The notes below the pieces were generated by a model that saw only the letters and a program-made list of their open reading frames with translations, ran no database searches and was not told the DNA's origin. Shown in pieces: positions 45,296 through 57,602 of a DNA stretch of 64,000 nucleotides (positions are counted from its first letter, which is position 1; each line of letters starts with the position of its first letter). The position numbers and the translations under genes were made by a program. Origin of the DNA: Diphasiastrum complanatum (lineage: Eukaryota; Streptophyta; Lycopodiopsida; Lycopodiales; Lycopodiaceae); the NCBI GenBank assembly GCA_029204225.1, contig CM055093.1:792117-856116 (forward strand), given 5' to 3'.

Positions 45296-46063
45296 TGAAG
45301 GAAATTTGGAAGGCTTTGGTCACAAGAAAAATTTGCAAGAGCTTCGCTAGCACAAGTGAGGAATGAATCGAATTCAGACAACTTATAGGTGAATTTGGTG
45401 GGTCCATTACACTGAATAGTAGTTGGACTGATCAGTTCTGAACAAAAATTTGTAGGCATGTACAGTACTGTAAAAATAGGCTGTAAAAATCTCGGCGAAG
45501 GTTTCTAGGGATCTGAACCTATTAGGTGAGCGTTTTCCAGGGCTGGCGAAGGATGAACCTTCGCCAAGGAGGGTCCTTCGCCCAGGTACTGTCATAAATG
45601 CATTTTTTCACAATCTGAACCTATGGACGACCTAATTTTGTCATTTTAAGATCATCTAGCAGGTCGACGAAGGTTCACAATAACGTTACAATGCTCGGCA
45701 AAGGTTTTCAAAATGACATATCACTGAACATTTGTCTGACTCAAAAATTAAATTTTCTCTTGTCAAAAACGTTCGCCCACCTCAATTTAGATAAATCAAG
45801 GATGGATGTACAGTCTGAGAGCTCAACGAAGGTTTCTGATACTTTATTGGCCAAATCTACCCAAAACAGAGGTTTCCTACGTCATTTTCCATAAAAATAC
45901 TGTGCTTCATTTTTCTTATGCTGATGACTTCCTAACTTTTGCTCATCAGTCTTTCCTTATATATATATATATTTAAACTGTCTTTTTTCAAAATAAAAAG
46001 TCAGCAAATTAAATACTGAAAACAAAAAATTGAAAAAAAATAAAATGAAAAAATATATTGAGA
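45296..46063. other. RLG-1 spacer with GGCGAAGG repeats
   Basis: Non-coding between pol and the extra ORF. Variants of ggcgaaggtt recur in both orientations (45493, 45545, 45558, 45575, 45665, 45695, 45773, 45825). A perfect 8-bp hairpin GGCGAAGG/CCTTCGCC lies at 45545-45565. No ORF is supported. Confidence 0.5.
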
Positions 46064-46565
46064 TCAGGCTTGCTGAACTGGCGGAGCAGGATGCCGAAAC
46101 TTGCGTAATCGACTGTCATTTACCAGAGTATCAAATCGTTTCTCATCCAAGTGCTCAAGAATTACTGCGCCATAGATCAGGATTTCCTTCACTTTATACG
46201 GGCCTTCTCCAGTAAACTTCAACTTACCCTTGATCAGCTTGGTTTTGTACATCAATGCAAGATCTCCTGCTTCCAAATCTTTTTTGTGCAATCGTCGATC
46301 ATGCCATGCCTTGCGACGGGCTTTCTCTGCTGCTAAGGCATGAACTGCCATCAATCAGGTTTCACATAAGTTGGGCAACGCGTTCGAACAAAGTTGTAAA
46401 GACTGATCATCATTTAATCGTTCCGTTGCTGCTATGTGTAAAGATGGGATTAAAAATTCAATTGGCATAACAGCATCTTGACCATAAACCAGTTGAAAAG
46501 GTGTTTGATTTGTACTATTTTTGTAAGTGGTTCTGAATGCCCATAATGCTGCATATAGTTTTTGT
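46064..46565 (-). pseudogene. RLG-1 integrase C-terminal part
   Basis: The minus strand gives KLYAALWAFRTTYKN and QTPFQLVYGQDAVMPIEF (end of the integrase core region). Then come a stop, ARRKAWHDRRLHKKDLEAGDL and GKLKFTGEGPYKVKEIL, the gypsy integrase C-terminal (chromodomain-like position) segment. The catalytic Asp-Asp-Glu part upstream is deleted. Confidence 0.8.
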
Positions 46566-46595
46566 AATCAGACCGACTCGCTTCAGCTGTCTTTG

Positions 46596-46871
46596 TCATA
46601 ATGGTGCAGAGACGTCGAGTAGGCCGTCGTGCTCAATGGCAGACATCACATATCTAAATAAAATTTTCTGCGTAGGCCACCAACAATCGGATTGCAAAAG
46701 TTTGCGAACAGTAATATCTGTAGAGAAGTGTCCTCCACCCATGCCATCATGTGAAAACATGATCAGATTTGGTACTTCATGCGGTAAAACACATCTTTGT
46801 AAAATATTATTTGATCCACGACAATGCAATTGTCCTGCAATAAATTGATAAGGTTGAGCCTTATGAATCAA
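46596..46871 (-). pseudogene. RLG-1 integrase zinc domain remnant
   Basis: Antisense LPHEVPNLIMFSHDGMGGGH and VRKLLQSDCWWPTQ match the HHCC region of gypsy integrases. The two zinc Cys that should follow WWP are replaced (KILFRYVMSA), so zinc binding would be lost. The sequence then jumps to the C-terminal part. Confidence 0.75.
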
Positions 46872-46880
46872 TTGTCTTTT

Positions 46881-47569
46881 CTATACTTTTGTCAAAGAGT
46901 CATTCGGTTGTCCTAGCATCAAGTACTCAACAATATCTGCCGCCCACTCAGGTACTGCTTCAACATAGAACAACGCAGCATCTGGCAGTTCATCATCCAC
47001 TTCAGTATTAACTGGTGCGGATTCAATTCGTGAAACATGGTCGGCTAGATAATGTTGCTTTCCCTTTCTGACCACAATTCGAAAGTCAAATTCTAACAAT
47101 AATAATAACCATCTTGCAATACGTCCAGTATTACAAGTCTTATTTACCAAGTAAAGTAATGGTTGATGATCCATATAAAATGCAAAGTGCGTTTCCATGA
47201 GATAGTGATGAAATTTCCAAACATAAAAAATCATGGCTAGCGCTTCACGTTCTGTTGTTGAATAATTCTTCTATGGATCTGTAACTGTCTGCTTGCAAAT
47301 CGTATAGGATAATCCTTCTTATAGTCACCTGGTTGCGTCAAAACTGATCCAATGGCGTATTTTGAGGCATCCGTATGAACATGAAATTCTAATGTCCAAT
47401 TTGGAGAACACACTATTGGTGTTGAAGATAATGTTTTTTTTAACTTTTCAAAGGCTTCTAACGCCTCTACTGTCCAAATAGGAACAATAGTTAATTTGTA
47501 TATAGGTCGTGCTAAATCCGCAAAGAAGATAATAAAAATTCGATAGTAGTTCGCATGACCCATAAACAC
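46881..47569 (-). pseudogene. RLG-1 RNase H
   Basis: Antisense in two frames: MGHANYYR, TPIVCSPNW, FHVHTDASKYAIGSVLTQPG (catalytic Asp) and PIRFASRQL. After a frameshift come FHHYLMETHFAFYMDHQPLLYLV and RIARWLLLLLEFDF, then ADHVSRIE. Motifs are in the right order for gypsy RNase H. Confidence 0.85.
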
Positions 47570-47578
47570 ATAAACTCC

Positions 47579-48586
47579 TCAAATTGTTGCTGGCGGTGGC
47601 AATTCCACAATAACTTTGATCTTAGAATAATCGGTGGCAATACCATGTCTTGATATCACATGTCCATGCACCACTCCGTGAGAAACCCATATCTGGCATT
47701 TTTTTGGATTTAGAGAAATCTGATATTTGCAGCATCTTTCAAAGACTTTCTCCAATCGATCCAGGTGGTCTGTATCTGTACTATGAACTCCCAAGTCGTC
47801 CAAGTAAATTTCAAGAAATTTTTGCTGATAATCTTTAAAGGCAAATTGCATTACTCTTTGGAATGAACTTGGTGCATTACAGAGTCCAAACGACATTACT
47901 TTGTAAGCATAGATGCCCCATTATGTTGCAAAAGCAGTTTTGTGGCGATCGGCAGGTGCAATCTTAACCTGGTTGTAACCACTAAATCCATCCAGGAAAC
48001 TATAAGCTTCCGCTCTAGCAAGGTGATCCAAAATGCTTTCAGTAAAAGGTAACGGAAAGTGATCCTTCCGTGTCACTTTATTCAATGCTTTGAGATTCAC
48101 AGAGATTCGCAATTTCCCATTTTTCTGAGGAACAATGACAATCGGTGAAATCCATTCGGTATGCTCGATCTCATAAATGAAATCGGCGTCAAGCAATCCC
48201 TGAAGTTCTTTCTTTATCAGATCTGCCACATTAGGATTACAGTGATAGAACTTTGTAACCTTTGGTACTGCATCAGGTACTAAAGGTATGGTATGTTCAA
48301 TGACTGATGTCGAAATACCCTTCAAATCTTGATAAGTCCATGCAAAACAATCTTGATACTTAATAAGTAGCAAACGGAGTGCTTGATACTGTTCAGGAGT
48401 AAGTTGTGATCCCACTTGTACAATCTTTTCCGGTTCTCCTAGTTCGGCAAGATTCATTGGCTGCGTCCTAGCTGGGCCATCGTAAACCTCTTTAGATTTT
48501 GGCATGTGTTCTTCAGGTTCACGATGTGCTTTAGGTAATATAATAACCACATCATCCAGTGTATAACTCTTAAAATGCTCTGGCAT
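47579..48586 (-). pseudogene. RLG-1 reverse transcriptase
   Basis: One antisense frame with a single internal stop (near 47918): SPIVIVPQKNGKLRISVN, FLDGFSGYNQVKIAPADRHK (motif A Asp), YAYKVMSFGLCNAPSSFQ and the catalytic box IYLDDLGVHS (motif C, both Asp present), then LNPKKCQIW. Apart from the stop and missing joins, the palm residues are intact. Confidence 0.88.
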
Positions 48587-48592
48587 ATCATG

Positions 48593-50044
48593 CTAGACTA
48601 CATTTGCTTGTTCTTTTTTGAAAGGACTTGTCTTGGATCTTCGTTTAGTCTTCTTAGCAGGAATTGATCGTGGAGGTGATGACTTTCGGGATGATAAATC
48701 TTTCTTCTCAGGTGAAGACTTCCTAGACGATGATGTCTTGTTGGAGATCTGACTTGAAGATTCACTCTTGACTTTTCCGTTGCCTTTATCCAATAGAGGT
48801 GGCACTTCCTTTAAATCGATCTTTTGAGGGGGATTTTCCCATTTCAGGACCATATTATAATGTTGCTTTGCTTGTTTCTTCGTCATCGAACCTGTCATCC
48901 TATCTCCCTTCAATATAACTGCTTTGGGCAATTTGATTGTTGGTTCATCAGGAACATTACGCACTCCAAATCTAGTCGGATCCATATGATGTAGAATCTG
49001 TTCATCCGTAAGTTCTGCATTGCCATTATAAGTTAAGACATGGCTCATTGGTATGAGATCATCCTCAATTGGATCTGGTATAGGTTCCGTTGATATCCAG
49101 GCTACATTCAGCACATTTAGTGGAAACGTGATTTGTGTATCCAAAGTTCGATCTAACAAGGAAATATCGCTCATTTCTGATTGAATATCTTGTTGACACA
49201 TATATCCTGTTGTACAATCAATTGTTGCAAGAGCTTCATTCCCATTGACAGTATCTGTTTGAGAATCGTAGTAAACTCCCAATTTTTGCTTTGGTCGATC
49301 ACAAGCGTGATCCGTTGTTGATGAATCGTCATCTGCTTTTTGAACCACTGGCTTGAGAGTCCAAGTCGTAGGATCAATTTTAACTGCACATTCACGATTT
49401 TCAGAAGTGATTTTGCCGGTACCCCAGTTATGAATTACTTGCGCAACTCGTAACCATGGATGTCCTAAGAGAACTCGGTAGACATTTGGTGCTTCTGGTA
49501 AGTCCATCATGACGAAAGTAATGACGAACTATACTCCTGCAATCCTGACAGGTATATCTTCCACCATTCCTCATGGATGAACCGTCGTCTGATCAGCTAG
49601 CTTAATAGCAAAAGTAGCAGGCTTAATCTTTGTAAGGCCCCATTTTGTACATAGCTTTGTAGAAATCAGGTTAACTCCTGAACCGCAGTCTATCACGGCT
49701 GCTTCTTTAGAAAATTGTCTATGTTGTATCGGCAGAGTGATATTCTTTTGTTCACTTTTCCAAGCTGCTCCAACATGGAGTACATCGTTAGATTCTTCAA
49801 ATCTAGCACAAAAAAGCGGCTCCTGATGGTCTTCTGATTCTTCTTGAGCTAACTTTTGCGCTAAGACTTCTTTTGCTTTTGGCACCAACTTTTGGAGCTC
49901 TCCCAATGAAATATTGATCTTGATAGACAAAATATTCATGAGTAATTCTGTATGCGGTGCTTCCGGTTCAGTCATCTTGAAGGGTTCTTCGTGATGATGT
50001 AATTGATCATTCATATCCGTACGTAAATTTCTTGGAGATTGCAA
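48593..50044 (-). pseudogene. RLG-1 protease and linker
   Basis: The same frame as RT, broken by stops near 49570 and 48590. Aspartic protease has AVIDCGSGVNLIS (Asp-Cys-Gly in place of Asp-Thr/Ser-Gly) and later VLLGHPWLRVA. A long Lys/Ser-rich linker (SSSRKSSPEKKDL) precedes RT. Confidence 0.75.
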
Positions 50045-50319
50045 TGGTGAAGACCGAACTTCAGCTATTACTTTAGTAGCTTCAAGTTCCTCTTCTTCTT
50101 GCAGATGTTTAATCCACTATCTCATATCCTGATATCTTCATTTTTTTGTATTAAGATTTGGATAGACTTCCGATGTTGTTGGTGTATCGTTCAATGGTAT
50201 AGAATCAGCAGGTACTGAATCCACTACTGGTTCTTTTTGCTTTTGTGATGTGGTGACCACCATCAAGGGTGCACTTGGTTTATTATGAGCTACCGATCCT
50301 TGCTTGATTGTTATCAAAT

Positions 50320-51048
50320 TTACAAGTGTTGTAGCTGGTGGTGGCTTTGGTCTTGCTGGACAGTCTTTATAGCAATGCCCATATCCACAGTCACGACATA
50401 ATGGTACAAATTTTTTTTATTTGGGCATTCTGCAACTCTGTGATTTTCTCCACATGCAAAGCATCCAAGTGGTGCTCTGGCCCAATTTCTCGAGGCTTGT
50501 TGTTGAGCGACAACATAAATGACATACTGTTCTGAAGATCTACCTTCTTGATCATTACCATAGCTCCATTGCTCAACTCTTCCGTAAGGTTCTGGTTCCA
50601 TCAAATTGGCAGGAGGAGCGGAATGTTTTGGTGGGGCAGGCAAAGCTAGACATTCCGGGTATCCAAGAGTAGATTGTCGTAGTCTTGCTGCTGGATTGCC
50701 TCCATACTGTGGATCTCGATATCCCATCTGGGCATACCGTTGCTGAATCATCCGAGGGTTGAAGTTGCAAAAGGCAGTCTCATGGTCAGGTGAATTACAC
50801 AGATGGCAAACACTGATTTCCATTCATTTTTTCAATTGAGGACACTCGTTCACTGTGTGATTTCCTGTACAAATAGAACACCTGACATTTTCCCTGGTAG
50901 GAAAAGTCTTCGCAAACTTCTCAGGTTCCTTGTTCGCTTCTCCGTGGAAATTTTCCAATGCTTTGATCTTCTCATCAAATTGCAACTGCAACTTTTCCAT
51001 CTGTTTCTGTTGGGTCTTCCCAAGTTTCTCGAACTCATTGAGCATCAT
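50320..51048 (-). pseudogene. RLG-1 Gag, C-terminal half with three zinc knuckles
   Basis: One antisense frame with one TGA (50824-50826). A Gln/Glu/Lys-rich helical start is followed by three CCHC knuckles: CSICTGNHTVNEC, CHLCNSPDHETAFC and CFACGENHRVAEC. The first and third have Cx2Cx3Hx4C spacing, one residue shorter than the usual Cx2Cx4Hx4C. The N-terminal capsid part of Gag is absent: only about 350 bp separates this frame from the primer site. Confidence 0.8.
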
Positions 51049-51371
51049 TTCTGCAGTAGCATTGGCATTCGTTGATGCAATAGTAGCATCATTTCTGTAG
51101 TAACATTGGTATTCGTTGACAGATTTAATGGATTTTTGTTATTTTCTCTGATATCTCAGATCCAAATGGATCTTAAGATTGGTGATCTGAATAGCTTTTC
51201 CTGTTTAATAATCAGATTAGATTTCAAACAAGCAAATCCACTCAAAATTTAGCAAAATCAATCCCAAACTAACCCTATAATGCAGTTTTAACACTATTCA
51301 TGCCATGACAAGATGCCTAATGCAAGCTAACCATCAGCCAAACATGCTGCAAACTGAAAAATTGGCGTAGC

Positions 51372-51389
51372 TCCCCGGCAACGACGCCA
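51372..51389 (-). promoter_or_regulatory. RLG-1 primer-binding site
   Basis: On the minus strand it reads tggcgtcgttgccgggga, one base different from the Asp-tRNA-complementary site typical of Athila-type elements. It lies four bases from the LTR. Confidence 0.8.
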
Positions 51390-51393
51390 AAAT

Positions 51394-51936
51394 TGTAGGG
51401 GGTTTCTTTCCTTGACTGACCTGAATCCAAGATCTAGTCAATCTAGCATCAAAGAGACGGAGTTAGTTGTCACGCGTAGGTTCGTTCCCATGAGAGCGAT
51501 AGTATAGTTCAGATTTCAACATGAATGGAGGATCTAACACTAACATCCATTAACACTACATCCATTAAAACTACATCCATTAACCCTACTTCCATTAACC
51601 CTAAATAACTCGAGTTGGTCTCTTTTTATAGTAGAGAGGAGAACCCTGGCCTCTGAATCCTATTGGTCCAGTCTTGCCTCTGTTTTTATTCAAATTTAAA
51701 AAAGTGTGAGAACCATCAAAATTGGAGGGAAACCTAACTTTATTCACTAACTTGACATTTAGGCCCTGCGACATTAAAAGTCTCGCAAAAAGGCCTAAAG
51801 TCCTTTTATTGACTTTTAACTAATCAATCAAATAACTATGTGATCATCGGGTTGGACTGACACACGCAGGGTGCCAAATCCCTCTCACTTATTAACTAGG
51901 GTTAGGGTTGCCTTGGGATCCGCAAACCCTCCAACA
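51394..51936 (-). repeat. RLG-1 5' LTR
   Basis: 543 bp; the minus strand starts tgttggaggg. It includes a four-fold tandem of an acatccattaac-act unit (51543-51603) and, on the minus strand, a ctataaaaaga TATA box near 51625-51635. Confidence 0.85.
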
Positions 51937-54661
51937 GTCAGTTTGATACGGCAGATCGATAGTCGGTATTGATTTGTCATATCATATTTCAAATTTCAGT
52001 GACAAACGGAGTAGGTCGACAGCTCGTGAGAGGACGACGAAGATTAAAGTTAAGGACTGAATGTCGGAAGTTTTATCATGCGAATAAACATGTGCAGTGT
52101 GCGTTGTGGTTGATAATGGGCCGTGTTTCAAATGTATCTGCAAGTGAAAAAGTTTAGTAATGTGGCTGATTGAATACCTTTATAACTTACTTGACAACAA
52201 TATCATGTGAATGAATGAGTAGTTGCACCTAAAACTACCTTGGCAAAAGGACAAATTTTCCATTATTTGCTGTAACATGTAGATACACATAGAGACTTAG
52301 CATCCTGTTTTATGGATGGATATGGTTTAGTTTTTCATGTAGCTAGCTTATTTGTTTCCTTTCAAAGCACAAAAGTAAATTGATTCAGGTCATTTTCATT
52401 TTCACATTGTTTACAGCAAAATATTTCCTGTGAATCAGAAATATAGCAGCAAAAATTGACCAATTCAGCAGAACACCACAACTCAACCTACTAAAGACAA
52501 TGAGAGAGTGATTGATTTTTCAAGTTAGTCTCTTTTTATTAGATAATGTCATAAAATGGAATGATTAAGTTGTAACGCGAAATCTTTTGAAACGGGAAGT
52601 GGCGAAGGACCCATTCTTTTTTAACCCCTTAAGATTTTTAAAAATTCTCATAAATTTTGAAACTTCAAATTAAAGAAAAAAAATTATTCAAAAAAATACA
52701 AACATTAGCTGTGGTCAATTTGTTATTATGAAAAATAACCGTTAAGTGAATTCAAATTTTGGAACATTGTTTAAAAAAATGATCCAAATGCAAAATTGAA
52801 AAATATTTGTATAACTAACTAATATTAATAATTAGTAAATTTAAATAACACAGACGTTTAAAACCATTTTCCAAAAACAATCATTCTTAATAAAGATATT
52901 GATCATCTTTCTAAAAGATACGAGTATTGATTGTAGTCAAAAAAATTTCAATCAAATCATTTGGGCCAGGACTAGCAGCCCTCCCAAGATTTGAATCTAC
53001 TTGAGTAGTAGACTGCTCTAAGTAACAACATCCACTATTACATTATACGGTTGCCCAACCACCTCTCACCTTCATCACCTCCAATGTCATTCGCAGGCGA
53101 TTGGGGCTCTTTGTAAAGTGGAGCAATATTGTTTTCTGAGGGGCCTAATCTACCAACTTCTTGAAACTCGTCTGGCAAAATTAAAATTCCTACTAACCTT
53201 ATCTTAATAAAAGTTAGTAAGCTCTCATGTAGCTCTATTGCCGCTACATGTCTACCCTTTTAGACATCACATGCACTAGTTGTGCCACTATCACTAAATA
53301 AATCTAAAATTCCAGTCAGCCGAGTGAGAAAATATGCCAAATAATTTATTTACAAGTTGTGGCTTTTGGTATGGAGAAGCCACAGAACCAGTCATCAGAT
53401 TCTTTGTTTCTTTTGTCACTATAGGAAATTCGAAACGATTGCCAAAATCAATGTTTCATGCAATGCTGCATTCTTGCCATTGGTTGAAAAGTAGCCAATG
53501 GTGACATATTCAATCTCATTGCAAAGGTGAGCACCACCAGAAGTTCTTACATTCGCATCTCGATTATCTGATTCATAGGTTTCGTCTCTTCTAAGCAGAG
53601 AGTGTTTAATGACTATTTGGTAACTTTCTCATGTTAATCCTTGTTGTAACTGCAAACCCGCACAAAAGATCAAATTTAAAGTCTCGTAGGAATTTGTTAC
53701 TCCTAAGGCGATGCATAAGAGGCACAAGACTGGTCATCTCGGAGGTGAGGGTGACTCACCCACAAAAGTGTCCACCGTCCATGATAATCCACAGCCAAAA
53801 AAAAATGTAGCAATGAAACCTTCTGAAGAGATCAGTTATTTTTCATAAGAGGCATATCAATGGGCTATCGTCACAAAAGGTGATAAACTATGTTTGGTCA
53901 TGTCCAGAAATAAAGGTATAGCTCCATTTGGTGAAACAAAAATGCTTGGTCAAATACGTGATATTCATTAACGCATACTGCAAAGAAAATTCTACTTAGA
54001 TCTTTTCCTTCTACGTTAGAAAACTAGTTGCTTGATGCTGCAACTCCTTAGCTCGTGCGATATGACTGAGGCGCCATCCAGTCCACTTTTATGTCTACTT
54101 CCGCCGCATTCTTCTTTCTCTGCAAGTCCAGTATTTAGAACATCATTTCTGTTTAGAATGTCATGTTTCTCTGTTAAGTTCTGAGAAGCTTTGACTAATA
54201 TTTTGAATATGAAATATCAATCAAATGGGAGTGAACTAGTTAGTAACCTTCATGGATCAGTTACCTCTACAAGCTGTATACGCGCTAGAGCTAATTGTGC
54301 TTCTAGTTTGTCGGGGTGTCATTCCATTCTCTGAATAGCTTCTCTTTCGAACCATTTTCCAGGAAGATGCCAGCTTCTTTTAGCTCCCAGATGAGATCCA
54401 TAGTACTTGAATGTTGTCAAGCAATATAGCTCTTTATAACAAACATCCAGAATTTTATTGAAGATCGAATCTGATGGAAAACCTCATATTCGGTTGTTGA
54501 AACTTGAAAAACAAAGACCTGTTTATCCTCTCAAACAGGCTTAGCTTATAAGTAATACTGAAACTTTAAAGTAGACTACAACGAATGCGAACAAAGAAAG
54601 TATGATCCGTAACACAAATACAAAATCTAGATTTGGTGAAAGAAAGCGACGCATGCATTAT
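51937..54661. other. Intergenic, no gene seen
   Basis: About 2.7 kb of AT-rich DNA. I see no LTR, transposase or host exon. The short frame at 51969-52157 has no motif. Confidence 0.45.
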
Positions 54662-56513
54662 CACAAGAAAAATATGACATCTTCCTACATAGGAAAACTG
54701 TAAAATTTCCTAGTTATGGACGATTTTTACTACTTTAGAAATCTATTTGGACCCCTAACTAGGAAAACATTTTTACTACTTAAAAAATGTATGTGTACAA
54801 ATTCTATCTAGAAAACATTGAAATTCCTAGATACATTTGCACCATCTCTAACTAGTAAAAATATTTCCTAGCTATAAAATGTATATTGCATAGATTCCAT
54901 CTAGGAAAACCACTTAATATTTAATAGATTTCTAGTTAGGAAACTATTTTCCTAAATAAAAAAATGTATGTGTCTCAACTTAATCTAGGGAAAAATGTAA
55001 TTTTCTAGTTAATTTTCAAATTATGAATTAAAAAAAATCCCTATATATGTATTATAAAGTTGTGCCTTTGTCACTTGATATAGCTCAAAATCGATGTAGT
55101 CTATCAATCGAGATAGGCTTTGGCATGTACTACACGAGGTTGTTGATAGAGTGATTGAATTCAAGGAATGTCGAGCAACTTTCCAACTTCAAATCATTCG
55201 AAGTTGATGCATTTCACACAAAATAGCTCAAATATAATGCATGACAATTAATTTGGTGCTTATCATTAAGCATAATTCATGTGATGATCAAAATAGACCA
55301 ATCTCAATGTTAATAACTTTAGATTGTTCGAGTTTGATCCCTTATCAATGGAAGTGGCTCCTATCATTTGAGATAGCTCAAATTTGATATCCATCTCTCA
55401 AGACAACTTGAGTTTAATGCCTACATACAAAAAAGCTTAATTTTGGTCCTCATCTATGGACATGGCTAATTGAGTGATCAAATTTGACTAATATCCACTC
55501 CAATATATTTAAATTGCTCATGTTCGATCCCTTGTTGATAGAGTTGATTCCTATGACACAAGATACTCCAAATTTTGCGTCACTTGAAATGACTCAACTT
55601 TGGCCCTTCTCGCTCAAGAGTGTTCATTGAGTGATCAAATCAAATGAATTCTGAGCTTAGGAAAATTACATACTCAAATTTAATGCATAACATGTAAATT
55701 TGAACTTTATTAGTTGACATGGCTCATTGAGTGATCAAATTCAATCAATTTGAAGTCTAGTATATTTAGATTGCTTGAATTTGATCCCTTATTGATGAAG
55801 TCGATCCCTATCACACGAGATAGCTGAAATTCAATGTATATCACTCAAGATCGCTTGATTTTGGACGTTATCACTCAAAAATGTCCATTAAGTGATGAAA
55901 TTAGAGGAATATTGTGTCCAAGACATTAAACTAGCACTAATTTGATGTCTGCATGTTGCAATAGCTTCAGTTCAATGCCCATACTACAATTTAGGCTCTA
56001 ATCACTCAACTTGGCTCATCAAGTGATCAAACTCAAATCTATCTCAATTTTAGAGCAGTCTACTGGAGTTCTATCTCGCATTGATGGAATTGGTTCCTAT
56101 CACTTGAGATAGCTCATATTGATGTCTGTATTACTAAAGATAGGTCAATTATCTCTTCAAATTCTTCTTGAACATCTAATAATCAATACTCTAATTCAAA
56201 CCTCGACAATGAATGATGAGTCACTTGAAATCACTCAGTTTTGGTGCCTATTTCTCAAGAATGATAAAATCAGATGAATCTTGAGCTTAGGATAATCACA
56301 TAGCTCCATATGACTCAAGATAGCTCAAATTGAATGCTTAGCATGTAATTTTGATTTTTATTAGTTTACATTGCTCATTGAGTGATCATTTTCAATCATT
56401 TTCAATCATTTTCAAGCCCAATATGCTTAGGTTTTCTTGAATATCATCCCTTATTGACGAAGTTGACCCCTATCCCATGAGATATTTAAAATTCATTGTA
56501 TATCACTGAAGAT
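54662..56513 (+). repeat. Degenerate higher-order repeat, inverted copy
   Basis: Starts cacaagaaaaatatgacat, then a taggaaaa/ttttccta-rich section (54680-55020), then degenerate copies of cacttgagatagctcaaatt and tggctcattgagtgatcaa up to 56513. Landmarks recur at roughly 665-675 bp (for example 55802 and 56466). It is the reverse complement, with divergence, of 4880-7166. No coding is seen. Confidence 0.6.
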
Positions 56514-56515
56514 GG

Positions 56516-56848
<333 letters not shown>

Positions 56849-56935
56849 CACTCACAAAAATTATAACAAGATTTAATTCCAATAATGAACAAATCCAAAT
56901 GACATAAAGATCATAACCAAATATGAGAGATAGAG

Positions 56936-57590
56936 TGTGAAAATTGTCAACATTTCCTAGCTAGTTTGAGGCCTAAATTGGCTAAAATTGTAAATAGTTT
57001 TGGTTCTGGAGTTTCACACGTGTGAACCAGGCCACAATGTTTTTATTTACTGTATTTTTTCAGTATGATGAAGTGTCAAACTTCATACCCTTCAAAATGA
57101 GACCATTTTGATGTATTTTGGTCATATAAGCCATTTTTAGCTATTTTTCCTATATAGGGAATATCTAGGGTCAAGTACCTTCTAGAGAGAGGAGAGAGAG
57201 TCATCTTCCTCATCCATAAATAGTAGGGAAGTCGTGGAAAACAGGTTGGAGAAACCTTTTGTATGCTTCATTGAGATCAATAGATCATTGTCATTGTTTC
57301 TTCCTCCATTGAGAGCATTGTTGTGTGTATTGTCTTCAAGCTATTGTGTATGATCTTAGGTGCTTTCCAAAAGTGATAGGCTGATGTATTATGGACTGTA
57401 TAATGCTATTTTGGGCCGCACTTGATGTTTATGGAAGTTTCCATTTGTGATAAATGCTTTTTGATCAAGTTCTTTGCATTCTAGGTAGCATAGAATGTGT
57501 TGCCAATTCCTAGCTTATGTAGTTTGGAGTGCAAGCATTCAAGCCAATGATCTTGGAGTTTAGATCCACTTAGGATCTGTATTTTTCACA
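56936..57590 (+). repeat. RLC-5 5' LTR
   Basis: Starts tgtgaaaattgtc and ends atttttcaca. It contains CACACGTGTG (57015-57024), about 200 bp upstream of the TATA-like box. Confidence 0.97.
57216..57224 (+). promoter_or_regulatory. RLC-5 TATA-like box
   Basis: cataaatag in the middle of the LTR, repeated at 62991-62999 in the 3' copy; the likely start of U3-driven transcription. Confidence 0.5.
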
Positions 57591-57602
57591 TGGTATCAGA
57601 GC
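57591..57602 (+). promoter_or_regulatory. RLC-5 primer-binding site
   Basis: tggtatcagagc, directly after the LTR, the initiator Met-tRNA type. Confidence 0.95.

Larger units (their letters stand above)
44252..51936 (-). mobile_element. RLG-1: decayed Athila/Tat-type gypsy element
   Basis: Antisense. The 5' LTR is 51394-51936, followed by a primer site like that of Athila elements. Gag C-terminal half, protease, RT, RNase H and integrase follow in gypsy order, and an extra ORF lies between integrase and the 3' LTR remnant (44252-44455, about 200 bp of 543). The Gag N-terminus and the integrase catalytic core are missing. Multiple stops and frameshifts interrupt the frame. It is non-functional and older than the copia insertions. 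Confidence 0.85.

Noticed and set aside
51890-51912. Telomere-like aaccctaaccctag on the minus strand
   Set aside because: Only two units, within the RLG-1 LTR and repeated in its other copy, so it is part of the LTR.
52960-53070. Antisense tRNA-like or SINE-like segment (gattcaaatct with a gagcag string)
   Set aside because: No acceptor stem pairs, loop lengths are wrong and box A is not convincing; likely chance resemblance.
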